DNA of 64,000 nt from Ischnura elegans (Eukaryota > Arthropoda > Insecta > Odonata > Coenagrionidae), in assembly GCF_921293095.1 (NCBI RefSeq), contig NC_060252.1:81426866-81490865 (forward strand). The letters are read 5' to 3'. The position numbers and the translations under genes were made by a program. Every line of letters begins with the position of its first letter. Within the stretch, counting starts at the first letter, position 1. The notes under the pieces were generated by a model. It did no database searches. It worked only from the letters and a program-made list of their open reading frames with translations, and had not been told where the DNA came from. This document shows, one piece after another, positions 39,301 through 54,300 of the stretch.

Positions 39301-42300
39301 ATACAACTATAATTTCTTTTCTAACTTTAACTTTCAAACACTGAAATAAAAACTTTTGGTGAACAACCCGAAAACACAACATACTCAGCAATCTTTAAGA
39401 ACCAAAAGAATTTCAAACATACATAACCTAGGTACTAGTAATGATTTACCTCAGAAAAAGGGATGCAATCCTCTTGGAGAACCTCTTCATAATTCCCATA
39501 CTCAGTAAATTGAACAACAACTGTCCTCTCAGAAACACCGGTAACTTCAGCATTGTAATACTGCAAAAAAGTCACACACTTTAAGCATCATCTTTCTAAT
39601 AACACAGATACCTACACCAAGAAATTCAACACAGTTTAAATTGAAACATGATAAAAATTTCATTTAGAGTCGACTAAGCATAAAAATAATGACAACATTA
39701 TAAGTATCTATGTACCATTTACGTACTTGATAGCACTGTGGAGGCAGCAGTTAAATGAGTTTAATTTGGTACTTCAATCTTTTGTGTCAAGAAAAAAACA
39801 AATTGCTGTACAAGCAACTTGCATAAAAATTTTCTTTTACATATTTTTACACTGTTACCGATACAAATATTAGGACAACTCTCCACAGTAAATACATGAA
39901 TTATGTATTCTCCTATATGATGTCGCAATAATTCACCCAATTCTGCATCTATAATCATCTGTTGTGAAAATTTACTCTATACACTGACAAGGCGAATACA
40001 CGACCTTCGCATCGCCGATCGAGCTCAAATTTTGCGAATCGGTAGTTTATGGGTACAAATGTAATATGCCGAAGCGAGACGACGCACTTCTCGTAAAATT
40101 CCGAGAAAAAAGCAATTAAAAATCGTAAAAAATGAAGGTACGCTATATTAACTCTTTTGAACGCCAATGGTTAACAAGTGGGCGACAGCCCAGTGGATAC
40201 GGTATCCGATTGTGGAGGTAAAGGTGACGAGATCGATGCTTGCTCAGGGAATTTTTTTTTGTGTTAATTTTTAAGAATTTTATTGTTTAAATTTTTAAAG
40301 TTCGTTTTCTTATCTTCGTTACTACTATGGAATATAATTTTAAAAGAGATCTTTTTTAATATTTAAATCAGGAATGGATCAGCTTGGGATTAGGAACTGA
40401 GGATGAAGGGTGGATAGAAACCCGGCGTCGGCATTAGCCTGCTCTTAACGAAAGGCGCCAAGGGGACCACGGCTTAACGTCCCATCTGACGGACTGTGTA
40501 CTGCACAACTATAGTGTAATCCACATTACACGCAGGGATTGAATTTAGGAATGCCCCTTAATTCTTTACCGAGATTTGGATGTGGAAGGCCAGTACACTG
40601 CCTCACCACTCCAGTTAATCCTTTATTTGCAATTTTCAGGATGGAACTCATCATAAAGACATGTAAAGCAAAGTGATTTGCGGCACCACGAACAAGTAGA
40701 AAAGGCGTTTTTTCCACAACTGCAACGACTGTCCATAATTTTTTAAGGAAAACACACGTCATTTACATTTACGAAAAATTGTCTCGTGCCAGCGAGCTTC
40801 GAAGCAAACATGCATGTTCAATAATTTTCCCGGAAACATATAATGTTATGTGGGTACTTGATTAACCTGTAATAGAAGAATCGAATAATTGGGGAAAGTT
40901 TTGCAAATTTTTTCCCTTTTTCGCGGCCGACGGGCATGAGCGGAAAGGGGTGATGTATGTGTATTGATGACCGGAATCACTTTTGTACGTGTTTGGTTTG
41001 TTTTCTGTTTTTGAGTTTATTTGTTGTGTTTTATTTGTCTGTGAACATGTTTGTTTTTGTTTTGATTTTTTTTTGCTGATTTGATACTATGGTGAGGAGA
41101 GATAAATAGTAGATTGTTAGGCAGAGAGCCATCTTGGAGTGAATGTACATAAGATACAGTGTGTTAAGTGATATTTTCCTTTGGTTTAATCGCTTTGATA
41201 CGTTAGTGGTACACACTTCTTTTGAACATAGAGGCTCTATCCTTGGATATTCCTACGGATGAGTTAACGTGTGCGTGGCACTATTGCTGGGAGCTGCTCA
41301 TCCATAAAAATTATATTAGCTGCTAACCACGCGTTCAACATTCCGATAGATCAGCCTTTTCTGCTTGTTCGTGGTGCCGCAAATCACTTTGCTTTGCATG
41401 TCTTTATGATGAGTTCCATCCTGAAAATTGCAAATAAAGGATTAACTGAAGTGGTGAGGCAGTGTACTGGCCTTCCACATCCAAATCTCGGTAAAGAATT
41501 AAGGGGCATTCCTAAATTCAATCCCTGCGTGTAATGTGGATTACACTAGTTGTGCAGTACACCGTCCGTCGGATGGGACGTTAAGCCGTGGTCCCCTTGG
41601 CGCCTTTCGTTAAGAGCAGGCTAATGCTGACGCCGGGTTTCTATCCACCCTTCATCCTCAGTTCCTAATCCCAAGCTGATCCATTCCTGATTTAAATATT
41701 AAAAAAGATCTCTTTTAAAATTATATTCCATAGTAGTAACGAAGATAAGAAAACGAACTTTAAAAATTTAAACAATAAAATTCTTAAAAATTAACACAAA
41801 AAACAGTTCCCTGGGTGAGCATCGAACTCGCTACCTTCACCTCCACAGTCGGACACCGTATTCACTGGGCTGTCGCCCTATTGTTTAACATGGGCGTTCA
41901 AAACAGGTTATATAGCGTACTTTCATTTTTAACGATTTTTAATTGCTTTTTTCTCGGAATTTTACGAGAAGTGCGTCGTCTCGCTTCGGCATATTACATT
42001 TGTACCCATAAACTACCGATTCGCAAAATTTGAGCTCGATCGGCGATGTGAAGGTCGTGTATTCCCCTTGTGAAACTCAAGCGATTCTCCCAGGTATTAA
42101 TAAAGTCATTACAATTTTCATGCCAAAACACTAATAAATCCATTTCTTATCCACTTTCACTAATTTCCACTCATAACAAATTTAAATGAACATGAAACTA
42201 ATTTTTCTCTTTACAAGTTATTAATAAAATTGTACAACTTTAGCTATGCACAAAGTCAATTAATGCCATTTAAGCAATAGAATTATTTCTAATAAGAATA

Positions 42301-45300
42301 TTAATTAAAATTCATGGCAAAAAACTAGATATGAGTCACATTCCAGAATCTAAAGGGTATTTCTTGAACTCAACTCTAAAATGGCAACAAATACACAATT
42401 TATTGAAAATAATAAGCCGTGAGTTCGCTGTGGATAGCATACTAAAAAAATCTGATAATTCCAAGAGAAAATAAATTCCCATAGGTGGATAGGCCCCCTG
42501 AATTGGTCTTCATACAGGAGCTCAGCAGCTTTTTGCTCCATCATCTAGTATGTGATCCTTGTCAATATTTTCAATGTAAGTGTAACAACATAGATGGTTT
42601 CGGTAAAGCTGGGTTCTCTATCTGCCAGCGGGTAAGTTTTCATCTTGCAATGGAGAGGCTCCACACTCCTCAGTCAAACCATTCTTGGGATTATCAGCCT
42701 TTCACTTTCCTACTTGCTTCCCTAAACACCTCTCTTTTATTAACCCTTACAAACAACTAGTCAATTCAATGGCACAAAGAGAAAGCATAACACTGAAAAC
42801 AAAGTAAAAATTGCCAATTCAGATATTGTGAATGGATTACATATCTCTTTTGATTAAAGATCTACGCTTTCCCTCTTTTACATCAGATAACTAAAGCTCT
42901 GTAATACCTTCTTCTGAGTGGACGATTACTTCACCCATGATCAATAACAAATATACAAAGCATAATATTAGGCAGAAGAAATTCGGTAAGGTATGGTAAG
43001 GTTTATTCTCCTAAGAGCTTTTTTAGCAGCTTTCAGTAGAGAATTATCTATGACTTCCAGTGGAGGATTATCTATGACTTCCCACGATCTTCCACTGGTT
43101 TGTCAGTAAAATTTCTCACATTTTCTTATACTCTGCTTCTTGATATGCCCGTTGCTGAAAGGTCTTTGTTAGTAAGTTAAATTTTTCTATTTGACAAATT
43201 TTCTTCACTCTTTCCTTTAATTTCTTGAATTTAAGATGGCATTACATTATTACCAAACAATGGCCACTATCGATATTTGCCCAAGAGTAGCTTTTGCAGT
43301 CCTCCACCTGGTACATATATACATATCCCCTTCTAAATATCTCTAAAATGTGGTCTATTTGAAATATTTTCTCTTGGCATTTTCCATGCCAATGTATATT
43401 ATACAGCCTAATACACCTATTACATAATTGTACTAATGCACTCTGACACCATGATGATAATACATATTAGAAACTAAATTATCCGAACATTCATCGACAA
43501 CTCCTGTGCCAACGCTCCAATCATCCATAAATCTTAATTTTTTTATATTTTTGCTAATCTTTTGCATGATTTGCACCAGATTTTTCGTTACGTCATGCCC
43601 AGAATTGACTCATTGTGATTATAGAACTACCAACCTTGTACATATTAGTAGAACTATGCCCTGTGTGAATCTAGTGTGGCTTCCAGTCCATAAATCTCCC
43701 CTCTTAAACGCTCCATTTATGTGATTCCTAGAACTTAGATTCACTGGCCTTCTGGCGTGATTATCAACAAATTTACAAGACCAAGACAACAGTCGACTGA
43801 CATGAGAGTCGAACCTAAGGGTAAGTCTTCCTGACTAGCTTTCTGTGACTCAAATCAGCAAAAGACACACTCAGGGTTTAAATTACTGGTTTTAAACATT
43901 CAGTGCCTGAGTAACAAAATAGCAGAGCTTGAAGCACTAGCAGAGGCAGAGAAACCAGAATTTATATGTTTAACTGAACATTGGATGAGAGATATAATTA
44001 TATCAATACCAGGCTATGTGATTGGTGACTTTTATTGTCGGAAAGATCATCGTAATGGAGGTGTTGTTATTTTTGTAAAAAGTACATTAGTTTTTTCTAA
44101 TATGTCGCATTTGGTGCATAATCTAAATGCTGAACTTATATTTGAATGTGCAGCAGTGAGGTACACTGTAGCAAGTAATGATTTTATTGTATTATCTGTA
44201 TATAGATCCCCTGTTAGTAGCTTTAATAGTTTCCTAGAAATTTTAGATAATCTGTTGTACACCTTGACAAGTCAATTGTCAAGACCAAATGTTATATTGG
44301 CAGGAGACTTCAACTGTAACCTTTTTAAGGACGGACAAGATAAAAGAAGATTTTTGCAAATTTTACAGTCCTATCAAATGAAACCACTGGTAAATACTCC
44401 AACAAGGATTACTAATGGCACAGGGACTCTACTGGATAACGTTTTCACTGATTACAATGAATCTAATGTTAATACTTCAGTATTTGACCCAGCAATATCT
44501 GATCATTCAGCTATTGTATCCATCTTTCATATACATGAGGAGCATCCTCAATCAAAAACCCTAAATCAATGTAGGTTCTTTAATGAGCATAATATGAATT
44601 ATTTTTGTGTATTGTTGAATCAAGAAGATTGGAAAGACATATATGGTGGAAGACCTCTGAATGTTAACTTTGATGAATATCTTTGTAGATTTAAGTATTA
44701 CTTCAACTTAGCTTTTCCGCTGCAGTCCGTGGAACACAGGAGTGTCAGCACAAAAAAATGGGTTACAAAAGAAGTTCAAAACTTATCCAGAGTTCTAAAA
44801 CAAACATTTTTGCAAATACGGTACTCAAATGATGATGGGTTGCGACAGAAGTACTCTCAACTTAGGAAAGAATATAAGATATTTATAAGAAAAGCAAAAA
44901 GGGAGTATAATGACCAAAGGTTTAGGAATGCCTCTAATTATTCTAAAGTAGCCTGGGACATCATAAAAAGTAATGTCAATGCCAACCCAACAGTTCTGCC
45001 AGATCAAGTTACAAATGAACAAGGGGAAATTACTACAAACCCCATTGAAATCTCCAATGCCCTAAACCACTCATTCTTGCATCTTCCTAAGAGGGTGATT
45101 ACCACCCAAAGTGGAGCTACTCTCGAAAACCATAAAATAAGTAGCTCATTGTATCTTAAGCCTTGCTCAGAAAGAGAGTTGTCTCTCTATATAGCCAAGA
45201 TAGGAAAGAAAAAGTCTGCTGACATTGAGGGAATAACGGGAAAAGTAATTAAAGACTGTGAGTCCCTCATACGAAGACCCTTACTCTCGTTAGTCAACCA

Positions 45301-48300
45301 GTCCTTGTCAGAAGGTGTATATCCTGATTCCTTGAAGGTATCCAAGGTGGTCCCAGTGTATAAGAACAAAGACAATAGAAATAATCTGCAAAACTACAGG
45401 CCAGTATCTATAGTGCCACAATTTGGTAAATTATTTGAGTATGTATTCTGTAAAAGGCTCATTGACTATCTTGATAAGCAAAACATAATATCACTCCATC
45501 AATATGGCTTTCAGCAGGGAAAATCGACAGAATTGGCTCTATTTAATGCAATTGATAATATTACACAGGAAATAAATAGTAAAAATAAGGTAATGGGGAT
45601 ATTTTTTGACATGAGCCGAGCCTTTGATGCTGTGGATCATGACAAATTGCTAAAAAAATGTGAATCAATAGGTATTAGGGGCATTCCTCTAAATTGGCTT
45701 AAGACATATCTTCATGGAAGAAAACAGAAAGTAGCATATAGGAAAGATGGGACAGTCTATTTCTCCTCCACGTTAGAAGTCAAAAAGGGTGTACCACAGG
45801 GGTCAGTATTGGGTCCTCTTCTCTTTCTAATATTCATCAATGACCTACCTAATAAAATTGTAACCCAAGATAATAAGTGTGTATTATATGCAGATGATGT
45901 AACCATCTTATCAAAAAGAAAAAATCTCACCGCGTTAATTGATTCCAGTCAATATATAATAAAATGCATGCAAACCTGGTGTGATGTCAATGAACTAAGG
46001 CTAAATGATGATAAAACCCAAGTGATATTGTTTTCTGCTGGGCACAGCCCAAAGGACAATGATCTACTGCAATGTAAAAATAATTATCTTAATGATATGG
46101 AATGTGTAAAGTTTCTAGGAATTTATGTGGATAGAAATATGAAGTGGGATGCACATATAGAGCACCTATGTAAAAAACTGAATACAGTGTTTTATCTTAT
46201 ATCTGTATTAAAGCATAGTGTAAGCCAGTATGTTCTGAAAACCCTCTACTATGGATTATTCTACTCAAGAATTTCATATGGAATTATAATATGGGGATCT
46301 TCGCCCCAACTTCATGATGTGTTTGTTATACAAAAGAAATTTGTGAGAAGTATGTGCAAACTAAAGTGTCGAGCTCATTGTCGCCCTTTTTTTAAAAGCC
46401 TTAAATTACTCACTGTACCTTGCGTATATATATATCAGAGTGTCATATATGTAAAAAGGTATAAAGGTTGTTTTACTATGAATAATAGGATACATTCCTA
46501 TGAAACCAGGAGATGCAATGACGTTCATGTCAAACAATCGAACCTAGCTCTGGTATCTAGAGGGCCTGAGCTCATGTGTACAAAATTGTATAATAACCTA
46601 CCTGTATATATTAAAAGTATAGAAAATATTGATGTTTTTAAAAAGAGTGTCTTAGCTTACTTAATAGAGAAGTGTTTTTATAGTATAAAAGAATATCTTC
46701 AATCTGAAATGTAACATTTTCTTATGTGAATTTGTTAATTTTGACGTGCCCTATATACTTGTTTTATGATTGTATCATGACATATAGTATCCTTTGGGCA
46801 AATAAATATTATTATTATTATTATTATTAGAACCACTTTTTCCATGTTTTGGCTAATTAACCCTCTCAGGTATTCCTTCACCTACCAATTTGGCATTATA
46901 TCACCACCGATTTATTTTATCCGAAAGAATTCCTAAACATTTTTATATTAAATAGTGGAACCTGCAACTCCTCAGAATGCTTACGTTATAGTTTCCACTT
47001 GTCTTTCGAAACCCAGCACTACGGCCTCAAGTGTCATGATACCTGCAGTGTTATGAGAGTCACCACGCCAATCACAGTGATCCTCACCACCTTCACTCAT
47101 AAGACGAAAAGCTGTGGTGCTCTTATCCAGGTGATGAGACATAATTGTTGGATACCTCCTGTCATCCAGTCACAACATCATCTCAAATTTAGGTATCCAA
47201 TAAATATGCTACTTTACTACGGTATACACCAATATCTCTGCAGAATGTCCATCACCTGGGATATTATAGTGTACTAAAAAAGCATGTGTACTTCAACTGC
47301 ATGGTTTTACAACAGAATGGTCAATTAATACAGGAAATGCACAGTACTAGAGCACTAAATAGCGACCCGAGACAAAATTAAATAAAGCCAGCTAACACAA
47401 TGTAACGAAAAACCTGGAGGGAGATGTAAGAATAATGAAAATGTTAAGTAATACATATTAGTATTTCAGCAAACTCTCCTAATAACAATTATTAAACAAG
47501 TATCTGGTGCAAATTTGTTCTCAGGTCAGTTACTTTGCATTTGAACACAAGATGTTGATAAAGAAGAGTGCCATTTTCAATTTTTTAACAACTAAACCAA
47601 TCCCAGAGTGCTACACATACTCACTTTTTTAATTTTAAAAACATTATAGCTATCATGCCTGAAATCTATAGTTTACGTAAAAATATTTTTAAATGCAACG
47701 TTGGTTCCTATTTTAAAACTTAACAGCAAATGCAGAGGACATTTGATTTTCACAAGTTTTTAGCAAGTGAACTCAAAGTCCGCCATGTTCATCAAAACTT
47801 ACCGTATTATCTTCCCAATATTTTGCCATGCACTTGTCCCCCATTTTCCACTGCCATACTTTTGAATCAGGTCCAAATGGATCAGTATGAGTCCCAGATG
47901 AAGTCACAGGACCAAACCCAGCACTATGCAATGGCCTATACACTCCACTAGGCATGCTGAGAGCCACAGACGATGCATCTCCTGGTATCTTAACATCTCC
48001 ACCACCAACACGTCCACCACGGAAACTATCTTGAGGATTCGAGGTTGTATCAAAGAAGTGTCCCATTCCACTCGTAAAAGGAGCAGGCTGCTGCGAATTA
48101 CCTCTTGCATTGCGGCCCCTCTCTCCGTCATCACTGAGCAGCACTGAGTGACCACGCCCATCCCTCCACCTGTCGTCTCTCTCACCCCTTCCAACCATTC
48201 GGCCAACATTGTTCTCACTCGAACGGTTCTGCATTTCCTGAAGGGGTTGATGGTATTGGCTATTTGAGTTTTGATTGCCATAGTTTTGTTCAGAAACATG

Positions 48301-51300
48301 GAAGTTCCCAGCTACAAAGGCGTGCACAGCACCAACACCACTGCCTTCATCTCCAGGCCAAGTCTAACCCCGAAAGTCATAACCAGTGTCATTCAAAGTA
48401 AACATGCAATTGAAAATATTATTTTTGTTTAGTTATTATCATTGATTTCTGAGGGAATTCCAAGGCCACTTTAATAATGAGCTGTATTTAAGATTCACTC
48501 TGACTCAGGATTCCAAATGGAGGCTCCAAGCAAATTTATGCATTAAATAATGTTATTTCAATGAGAGATACTGAAATATTTTATAATTATTTAGTTTGAT
48601 ACATATTCTAAATATTGAATGCAAAGGTAACCCTTGCATAATTGGAGAGACACCGTGTTAAGCGAATTTTGTGTTCAGCAAGATGTGTAATGTGGGTTAC
48701 ATACTTTGCACTGGGGCCATATTTAGCCTGACTTTTTCTAGAGGCTATTTTCATCTTACCTAATCCTTAGTAGATCACAATATCAATTTAACTATCTTTT
48801 CATAAGGAGTTCAAATTATCACTGAATAAAACTCTTCCATGTGACTATTGTATGATGATGAGGTAAGCTAGCAATAGGGTTGAGTAACAGCAAAGAAAGG
48901 TATCCCCGGCAAAGTCATAGACAATGAGGATATTATTAATTCAATAACCAAATAAAGATCAATAGCCATTACATTCTTAGTAATCACTTCAAGTGAATAT
49001 CAATGAAACTCATATCAGACTCTTTTGAAATAATATATCAGTGGTTTTCCATATCATTAAATAAGTGTGTTGCTTTGAGTTTTCGAATCTTGAACCTCTT
49101 ACAGTACTCAAGGGAGACAACATTTGTTGGCAGAGCACTTCACTGCTCAAACAGTCGCAAAAAAGAGTCTTTTAAATGATAATTTGAACTCTCCTTGAAA
49201 AGAGATGAAAAATTGATATTGTGATTCAGGTAGCATTAGGCAATGTCAAAACAGACTCAAGAAAAGTACACTCAAAACATACACCACTGAAAGTATGTAA
49301 CCCAAAGTATACCTCTCACTTCACACGAAATCTGCTTCAAATGGTATACTTCAAGAATGTATCTCTCGTGTTAAGCGAAGACTATCAGTATTTCAAAACT
49401 ATAAGACAATAAACAGGGAAAACCTCTACAGTTTGCTTGATATAGCAATAAATATTTAAATATGTAGTAAATACTCGAAAAATTGCATTAACAATGTTGA
49501 AAAATTTAATGCATTCAATAGGATATTTTTTGCATATTTTATGATAGAAAAACAGTACTAATGCAGAATTACTTATATTGGCAACTGCCCCAAAAGAGGA
49601 AAAATACTAATCGTAAATGCAAAGCACCACATTTACTGATTGGAAAATTAGAGGCTCCTTCAAATTATTCTACCATGCAATAGCTATGACTTCAATAAAT
49701 ATTATAAAGAAGTATAATAGGAAATCAATCAAAAGTAAGAAAATCAAAGCATGCAAAGATAGAAAACGAAATAATTTGGGAATTACAGGTGATGGTCAAG
49801 TAAATCCAAGGTGAGGTACAAAAGAAGGATGGCACAGCAAAGAGTAAGAAAGGATGAAAAGCAATAATATGGTATCAAGAGGGTCATCATTAGGAGGAAT
49901 TAAAGTTAAACTAAAACCAAACCATTCATATTATGTTTATTCAGTGTTACTATGTTAGCTTAAATTATGATTAATGTGGCTTAGGTAATTACAAACCTCA
50001 GCCCTATACCTAGTTCTGCAAGGCCAAATATTTCAGGGAGCTGCAGCTTATCATAAAGCAAATCGTACTTATAAGAAAGAATAACTGGCTTCAATGGCAG
50101 CAGGGTTAAGTCATTTCCTGCAGAAACCCAAGGTCACAGGTTTGAGTCCTACCTCGGTAGGTTGACCCTCACAGGGCATGGGTATTTGGGATCATCCAAC
50201 ATTGTTGTTTGCTAGATTCCCTCACTGTATGGTTGTATAGGCTTAAAGAGTCTAGCTGCCTTCGACTCTTATGTGACCAACCCTCTTTTCTTTATAACAA
50301 AATGGATGATGTATAACTAATAGATAACCTCAGCAATTTTTGTAACAGTGATGATGGAAACAGATGCAAAGAGTTATGACTATTACTGCTAGCATTATGG
50401 CAAAAAAATTTAATAAAAGAGTTACCTAAATATTATTGACCCATAATGTTCCTTCAAAGTTAACCATTATATGTGCATTGTTATAACCTTAATTATTAAC
50501 ACTTTGAGTGCCGGCTGCTAAATTTAAAGCCCTACTGAAAAATCCAGCCATTTTTACTATATTCGTAATTTTTTTTAAACATTAGCATCAAAAATATATT
50601 TATATCGATGTGCATTTCAATAAAAATGGACTTTGCTCTTCTTTATGAATGAGTTGAATAACATTTATTGCTAATTAATAAATATATAATTTAACAATGA
50701 AAACCTACTGTTTTTGAAAAATAAAAAAGTTGCAACATATGATGTACCGCCATTACTTGCATAATAATTTTTTTAATACGCTCAATTTGAACTATTTAAC
50801 GCATGGAAATCGTAAAAAAAGCATTGTTCCAAGCAAAGCATTAAAAATCCTGGATGACAAAAAGGGTCAATGCACCCTCAACGAACCCAAAGAATTTTCA
50901 CACTAAGTGGACTACAATGAGGAAGCCGGTAGCTACGGAGGACTTTTCGTCCTCAAGACATAAAGTGAACTCTTTTTCCATCGAGCAGTTGATTTTTGAA
51001 AAAAACAGAACCACTAAGCAGTAAACTGGAAAAGTACCACGGGCGAAATATTACGGCTTCACACATACAAAGCCAATTAAATGGAAAGACGTAATATTAC
51101 GTCCATGGCAATCCTCAGAAGGATTAGCAGGACGTAATATTACGCCCATGGCACGCAAAGTGTTAACTTAACATTACTGAGTCCATTTTTGATAAGTTAC
51201 AACTCCCTGAAACATGCAAGATCGATGAAGGCTTAATTCACATGCTGGCAAAATGATAGGTTAAAATAGGTACATAGTGAAATTCAAATGAATGATATAA

Positions 51301-54300
51301 TAAGTATTAAGTACCATAGAAATCACTTCGGGAAAGCAAATATTTATAAATTAATACACACTCTAAAAAAACTTAAATTGATAAAAATGTTTGAGTTCTG
51401 AATAGAAAAGACTAAATGTAACAGTCAAGCCTCCTTATAACAAACTTCTGTGAAATGAAATTCTATGGTCCAAAATGGTCAACACAAAAGTCCACGAGCA
51501 GAGAAGTTTAGGAGGCTGGAAGTTTATTCTCTCGTGAACTTTGCATTGAACTTCAAACCAAGATTACGGGAGTAATATTGCGGCATTGTTTTATAACTTT
51601 GCAGAGGAAAGGAAAAAATGTCTGAAAACAGAAAAAAGAGTAACATCCAAGTTGGTGGAGAATACTGCTATCCTCCTCGATTTTATCCAACGGATAAGAG
51701 AACATCTGACAACCTCTTTCATTTGGAAGGGGTAGGAGTTGTCCGCCCTAATACAGGGGTGAGTTTTGCTCAGCATATGAAAGAGGGGGGAGTTTGTATG
51801 TTCTTCTAGTCTGAGATTTGAAGTTCAGGTTCGAAGGTTAGATTTCTGCTTGATCATTTGTGCACAAAGATTCCATCAAACACGCATTGCATTTTAATCA
51901 TCAGCATTGAAACTAGCCTCCAACAAGCCTGATCAGTAAGCTTCATTTTCACAATTTCAAGAAGCGAAGGAGGGGAAGAAGTGATTCATATCTCCATGCC
52001 TTCATTAAAAGTGGTACGTTTTACATGGTGAAAAGGCCTTTTTGACAGGAAATGGCTTTCACTTCTGTAAAAGCAGGACTCCATTATAAGCAGGTTCATT
52101 TTAAGTGAGCTCCACTGTACCTCAATGCAGAGAATAAAGTTGAATGAATGAGATATGAATTTTATCCCTTAATCTACATGCATTTTCACTCTTGAAAGAG
52201 TGAACGTCTTTCCAGAAAAAAATTCTGTACAATGGCACACACTTTTTTTTACCCACAAATGATATTTAACCTTTTTCTGACAGGAATAATATGATTCGGC
52301 CAATTTCAGACATTCCCCTTTTGCCAAGAGCTGGTATAAAATAACAATGGGATTCAATGTTGGCTTTTAGAAGCATCAAACTGCAAAAGAAATTACTTAA
52401 GTGTGTGGTCATTATAGTCCAATCTAGCAGGGTTCTTTGTTTCTTACTGAGTTAAGCTCAGATAAACAGCAGCCGACTGAACAAGATAATTCTGGACAGA
52501 CTTTCGTATCAACTACAAAGATTAAATTGTTAGCAATACTAATTTTAAATTCAAATTTCAAGACCACAGGAAGACAGTGAAAACATAGACATTGAAAAAA
52601 AAGATTTATACACAAAAAAATTATTCCTAATCCCAAGAAGTTTGTTGCAAAGAGGTTTGATTGTGCAATGAATTACAGTGGAACTTGGTTAGTACGTTCC
52701 TCTTCAGCACGTTTTCCTCCTTAACACGGCGATTTCTCTCGGTCCCAATACTATCCGAACAAAATACAGGTAAAACTATTTGGTTAGTACATTTTAAATA
52801 GTGACCCTTTCCTGGGTGGTACGCTCAATTAATTGCCATGACGCAACCCACGATTCATTTCCTAGTATCTTCTGAAGGTGTTTAAAACCTTCGAATTCAT
52901 AAGTTTTTTATTATTATCAGCCATTGAACGTCTTAATTTCTTTCCACGCCTCTTTTTCTACGACCGTGATGCATCCAAATGCATTCATTTCTCAATGCAA
53001 GGGCAACGTACATCTTGACTAGAAAAGTGTTGCTGGAGCAGACGATGCATTTGATCCCCACGCGAAGTTTAATGCAAAAATACTTGATCTCGGCACAAGA
53101 AATAGAAAGTAGATTACATTGGAATTTTTTTATGAATTTAAACTGTAGAGTATAAAAATGTGCTTGTAAAAATCTTTAAGTGTGTTATTAATCGTCATAT
53201 CAATATCAATATATCAATCGATATGGTTTCATTCCAAGAACGAATTCGTAAGGCGGTTGACGTGATTTATGGTAAATAAAGTTTTGCCCATTTTTATGAT
53301 ATTTTAAAACAACCAAATGATATACTCAGGGGTATCGTCATACTCTCCGAGTAAGCTGTGAGAAAGAAGAAATTACGTAGCTTTACTTGTCCTCTTAAAA
53401 CATATACATAAAAAATCACAGGAGAGTGATGCCATTTTTATGTAATTGTCTGAGGGAAATCTATGAAACATTGTGATTTTCATTCACGTGGTACTGTTTT
53501 TGCAATGCAGTGCTCATTTTCTTGGTTTTCAATGTGGAAAGGGTTCAGGAAGGCGATCCTGCGAGAACTTCCAAAAGTAATTGTAATTATGACGACTTTT
53601 CGACCGAGTGTAATTACCCCGATTGCTATTATCAACTTCCCTAGTTATCATCATTTTCCTGGATAGCATGTTCATTTTTTGTGATCCCTTCAGAAACATA
53701 CTAAGCAAGTTCTACTGTATACAGACCCAGTGATCAGCCAGCTCTTGAACAGGACATCTAGTTTGGTCCATCAACGAATCAGTCTCTGGTTGGAAGAAAA
53801 TTACTTTGCTTTTCTACAAAACACACACTTTATTGCCGACTAGTTTCGGTACACTGTACCATTTTCAAGACTAGTGAAAGTGATGGTGTTTGGCGTAACA
53901 TGGTGAAACTCCTTCATGATGCACAAAGGTTAAGAAAAGACTTAGCTGTTTCACAAAATAAAATATATTTGCGACCGGTTTCGATACAGCGTATCATCAT
54001 CTGGCAGATGATGATACGCTGTATCGAAACCAGTCGCAAATATATTTTATTTTGTGAAACAGCTAAGTCTTTTCTTAACCTTTGTGCATCACTAGTGAAA
54101 GTCTTGAAAATGGTACAGTGTACCGAAACTAGTCGGCAATAAAGTGTGTGTTTTGTAGAAAAGCAAAGTAATTTTCTTCCAACCATATAATGGAATTCTT
54201 CAAAGTAAAGGCCTCAACAATTCAGTGAATCAGTCTCTCTCACAAACTGAACTGTGTCATAGACTGGTCACACATCTCTCACCTGATATGAGTGGTTGTT

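Noticed and set aside
40526-40762. Paired open frames in the foldback arms as a conserved gene
   Set aside because: The identical peptide in both arms follows from the inverted repeat itself. No known domain and no independent evidence of coding.
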